Assembly (NCBI GenBank): GCA_031266295.1
Contig: JAISBH010000211.1
Coordinates: forward strand, 1 to 6,431
DNA from: Oscillospiraceae bacterium
Lineage (GTDB): Bacteria; Bacillota; Clostridia; Christensenellales; Aristaeellaceae
Length of the DNA stretch: 6,431 nucleotides
Direction of reading: 5' to 3'
In this document: in pieces, positions 4,341-6,431 of the stretch
Position numbering within the stretch: the stretch's first letter is position 1
Layout of the letters: the number at the start of each line of letters is the position of its first letter
Translations under genes and position numbers: made by a program
The notes under the pieces: generated by a model
What the model was told of the DNA's origin: nothing
What the model saw: only the letters and a program-made list of their open reading frames with translations
The model's database searches: none

Positions 4341-5750
4341 ATGGCAGAGGTAAAACCTATTCCCCGTGAAGAAACTATAGCGCGCAAGCGTGTCAGGGCG
4401 CTGCTCGATCCTAACAGCTTTGTTGAAACGGACGCGTTAGTCGGCGGCGCGGAGGGCGTTGTAACCGGATACGGTGCCGTCAACGCCCGGCCCGTGTACA
4501 TATTCGCGCAGGATCCATCCGTAAATGCCGGAGCGGTAAACGCCGCGCACGCGGCTAAAATACTCAAGGTCATGAAGCTGGCCAAAACATGCGGCGCCCC
4601 GGTTGTGGGGTTATGCGATAGCGCGGGCGCGCGACTGGAAGAGGGCGCGCTCGCGATGAACGCTTACGCCGAGATATTCGCTCAAATCGCGCGTATGTCG
4701 GGCACGGTGCCGATGGTCGGCGTCGTGTTGGGCCATTGCGCAGGCGCTGGCGCTGCGCTGCCCGCTTTGATGGACGCGGTGATCGCCAGCGAATCCTCCA
4801 CACAGTGGATGATCATCGGGCCAGGCGCAACCGCGAAGGAACTGAACCTATTCCCTCATCAGGTCTCCGCGAAGGCGCTGGGCGGCGCAGCGGCTCATGC
4901 GAAGCGCGGCGGTGTTGCGATACTCGCCAAGGATGAGACCGAGGCGCTGTCAAAGACGCGCGCTCTGCTAGCGCTGCTGCCCGACAACAGCCTTGAATCC
5001 CCCGAGGATGAACTGACCGGCGACGCCGACATTAATCGTGAACTGAGCGCGGCGGATCCCGGCGATCCCGACGCGATCATCGCCTCGCTACTGGACGCCG
5101 GTTCCGCCTTGCCGCTGTACGCGCTGTCCGCGACGAGCGTTACGACGACTTTGGGACGGATCGGCGGTCGCGCGGCTGGCGTCGTCTCCGCGACTGGCAA
5201 ACTGCACGCCGATAGTTGCCGCAAGGCCGCGCAGTTTATCCGACTGTGCGACTGTTTCAACATACCGATCTTATCGCTGATCAACACGGACGGTCTCGCC
5301 GCCTCCTCGCCTGACGATCAAACCGACACGATAAAGGCCGTTGCGCAACTGAGCTACGCAGTAGCTGAGGCCACTGTGCCCAAACTGACCGTCGTTACCC
5401 ATAACGCTATCGGCGCGGGGTACGTTGCGTTCGGCGGGCGCGCTTCCGTAGATGCAGCGTACGCGTGGCCCGGCGCGGTGATCAGTCCGCTGTCGCCGGA
5501 AGCCGCCGTCGCGGTGTTCAAGAAGGATGAGCTGGCGGCGGTCAAGGGCGACGTCGACGCCGCGCGCAGGGACTTCATCGACGATTACGCTGCAAACATA
5601 GCGGACGGCCTGAATGCCGCGAAGCTCGGATTGGTCGACGATATCATCCAGCCCCCCGACACGCGCCGCCTGCTGATCTCCGCGCTGGAGATGCTGCAAG
5701 GCAAGCGCGATCAGAATCCGCCCAAGAAGCATGGCAATCTGCCACTTTGA
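4341..5750 (+). CDS. Biotin-dependent carboxyltransferase (MmdA/PccB family), probable alpha subunit of a Na+-pumping decarboxylase
   Basis: The protein would transfer CO2 from a CoA-ester or keto-acid substrate to the biotin carrier, after which the membrane subunit releases the CO2 and pumps Na+. Its 469 residues form two crotonase-like halves, about 15-230 and 250-455. The N-half has RVRALLDPNSFVETD (17-31), DSAGARLEEG (93-102) and an oxyanion-type GHCAGAGAALPAL (131-143). The C-half has DCFNIPILSLINTDG (304-318), EATVPKLTVV (343-352), GGRASVDAAYAWPGA (365-379) and the typical ending KHGNLPL (463-469). It is about 40-50 residues shorter than usual MmdA/PccB, mainly at the N-terminus. The stretch normally reading PGF.PG then a R-H-G-A-K-like motif reads DGLAASSPDDQ then KAVAQ here, so it belongs to a divergent subgroup. 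Linkage to an OadG-like gene argues for a decarboxylase rather than an acyl-CoA carboxylase. The substrate (methylmalonyl-CoA, glutaconyl-CoA, other) cannot be assigned. GGAGG lies 9 nt before the ATG. Confidence 0.85.
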   Translation: MAEVKPIPREETIARKRVRALLDPNSFVETDALVGGAEGVVTGYGAVNARPVYIFAQDPSVNAGAVNAAHAAKILKVMKLAKTCGAPVVGLCDSAGARLEEGALAMNAYAEIFAQIARMSGTVPMVGVVLGHCAGAGAALPALMDAVIASESSTQWMIIGPGATAKELNLFPHQVSAKALGGAAAHAKRGGVAILAKDETEALSKTRALLALLPDNSLESPEDELTGDADINRELSAADPGDPDAIIASLLDAGSALPLYALSATSVTTTLGRIGGRAAGVVSATGKLHADSCRKAAQFIRLCDCFNIPILSLINTDGLAASSPDDQTDTIKAVAQLSYAVAEATVPKLTVVTHNAIGAGYVAFGGRASVDAAYAWPGAVISPLSPEAAVAVFKKDELAAVKGDVDAARRDFIDDYAANIADGLNAAKLGLVDDIIQPPDTRRLLISALEMLQGKRDQNPPKKHGNLPL

Positions 5751-5762
5751 TTCGAGCGGATG

Positions 5763-5769
5763 AAGGAGG
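5763..5769 (+). promoter_or_regulatory. Ribosome binding site deciding the TTG start of the OadG-like gene
   Basis: AAGGAGG ends 10 nt before TTG 5780-5782. The next in-frame ATG is at residue 63, inside the membrane segment, so the TTG start is preferred. Confidence 0.75.
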
Positions 5770-5779
5770 CGCAGCATAA

Positions 5780-6367
5780 TTGGATAACAATAAAGCCAAC
5801 GTCACAGCGGAACCAGTGGCGGACCCAATCGAGTTAGTAACGCTCGATCCGTCCGGGCAGCTTACTTCCGAACCTATCTCCGACAATAAAACAATCGAGC
5901 TGGTCGAGATCGCGGCGACGTCCGAACCTACCCCCGGTGCCGCTTCCGGTCAGAACGGCCGCAACATGCTGCTGATGCTCGCTTTCGTGATACTGCTGCT
6001 GGCGGTGTTCACGCTGCTTGACCGTGCTAAGATGAAGCGTGGGACTCCGCCGCCCACCGCTGGAAGCAGCAAGGCGCCGAGAAACGCGCTCGCCGTCGAC
6101 TACACCACCGACCCCGCAAAGGGAGACGCCTCCGAGGCTGCGGAAAGAGCGTTCACGCTCGCCGCGGCGGGTGATCCCGATATCGCGGTCGTTATCGCCG
6201 CAACCGTAGCGATGATGACGCAGGCGGAGTCGGTCGATCAGCCCGCCGCCGAACCGACGCTGCCTACGGACGCGCTGCTTGTACGACGCGTCCGCCGCAA
6301 GCCGTCCAGCGCAACGGCATGGAGCCGCGCCGGACGCGAGGAACAAATATACAGCCGGATGGTTTAA
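5780..6367 (+). CDS. OadG/MmdD-like membrane subunit of a sodium-pumping decarboxylase
   Basis: OadG-type gamma/delta subunits anchor and assemble the decarboxylase, tying the carboxyltransferase to the membrane beta subunit. The 195-residue protein has a single transmembrane helix at about 63-80 (MLLMLAFVILLLAVFTLL) followed by basic DRAKMKR, so the C-terminus should be cytoplasmic. A low-complexity Ala/Pro/Ser linker follows. The conserved C-terminal domain has DPDIAVVIAATVAMMTQ (132-148), VRRVRRKP and the family's closing AWSRAGREEQIYSR (180-193). The 62-residue acidic N-terminus ahead of the helix is unusual, because typical family members begin almost directly with the helix. It contains two similar acidic stretches, PIELVTLDPSG..SEP and TIELVEIAATSEP. 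The gene starts 29 nt after the carboxyltransferase, and its stop codon sits in the loop of an mRNA hairpin. Family assignment rests on the layout, C-terminal motif and operon position. Confidence 0.8.
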   Translation: MDNNKANVTAEPVADPIELVTLDPSGQLTSEPISDNKTIELVEIAATSEPTPGAASGQNGRNMLLMLAFVILLLAVFTLLDRAKMKRGTPPPTAGSSKAPRNALAVDYTTDPAKGDASEAAERAFTLAAAGDPDIAVVIAATVAMMTQAESVDQPAAEPTLPTDALLVRRVRRKPSSATAWSRAGREEQIYSRMV

Positions 6368-6376
6368 CATCCGGCT
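6353..6376 (+). other. Intercistronic hairpin enclosing the OadG-like stop codon
   Basis: AGCCGGATG (6353-6361) pairs perfectly with CATCCGGCT (6368-6376) around the loop GTTTAA, which contains the TAA stop. It is followed by AAATTGGG, not a T-run, so it is unlikely to be a full terminator. The ribosome site of the next gene starts 20 nt later. It may protect or process the mRNA and set the carrier-protein level. Confidence 0.7.
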
Positions 6377-6409
6377 AAATTGGGTATATGTGATATAGGA
6401 GGAGCAGTT

Positions 6410-6431
6410 ATGCGCACATTTAACATCACCG
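6410..6431 (+). CDS. Start of a probable biotin carboxyl carrier protein (cut by window end)
   Basis: ATG at 6410 is preceded by a very strong AGGAGGAG (6397-6404) with 5-nt spacing, so a gene start is certain. Only MRTFNIT can be read. This is how many small decarboxylase biotin carriers of Firmicutes begin (M-x-x-F-x-I-T-V-N-G), and the position after a carboxyltransferase and an OadG-like gene fits. The biotinylation motif (A/V-M-K-M) would lie beyond the window, so the product is inferred. Confidence 0.65.

Overview
The window looks like chromosomal DNA from an anaerobic, endospore-forming Clostridia-type Firmicute. The evidence is a bofA sporulation gene, strong GGAGG-type ribosome sites, two TTG starts that those sites decide, and a membrane decarboxylase operon typical of amino-acid- or lactate-fermenting anaerobes. 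The DNA is fairly GC-rich with frequent ATA isoleucine codons, which suggests an uncultured gut or rumen lineage. That placement is an inference, not a sequence match.

Layout. 1-210 (+) is the 3' end of a SpoU/TrmH-family RNA methyltransferase. 231-1433 (+) is a complete threonine ammonia-lyase with a C-terminal ACT domain. 1435-2381 is a 947-bp near-perfect inverted repeat that begins one base after the threonine ammonia-lyase stop codon. Its arms of 446 and 455 bp are about 86% identical by hand alignment, are separated by a 46-nt centre, and are full of smaller nested hairpins. It contains no convincing gene. 2496-2765 (+) is bofA. 2785-4220 (-) is a two-gene nucleoside salvage operon, udp-deoC, whose genes overlap by 4 bp. 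4221-4340 is a divergent control region in which two good sigma-A-type promoters lie almost on top of each other on opposite strands. 4341 to the window end (+) is the start of a biotin-dependent decarboxylase operon: carboxyltransferase, OadG/MmdD-like membrane subunit, and the first seven codons of what is probably the biotin carrier protein.

How the genes work together. Udp and DeoC form a short route from pyrimidine nucleosides to central metabolism: phosphorolysis of uridine or deoxyuridine, then, after a phosphopentomutase not seen here, cleavage of deoxyribose-5-phosphate to glyceraldehyde-3-phosphate and acetaldehyde. The carboxyltransferase, OadG and biotin-carrier set is the usual core of a Na+-pumping decarboxylase acting on methylmalonyl-CoA, glutaconyl-CoA or oxaloacetate. 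Its membrane beta subunit would be expected beyond the right edge.

The most unusual feature is the giant palindrome. Comparing its two arms shows paired, compensating base changes in one internal hairpin. This suggests selection on structure, in RNA or single-stranded DNA, rather than on protein.
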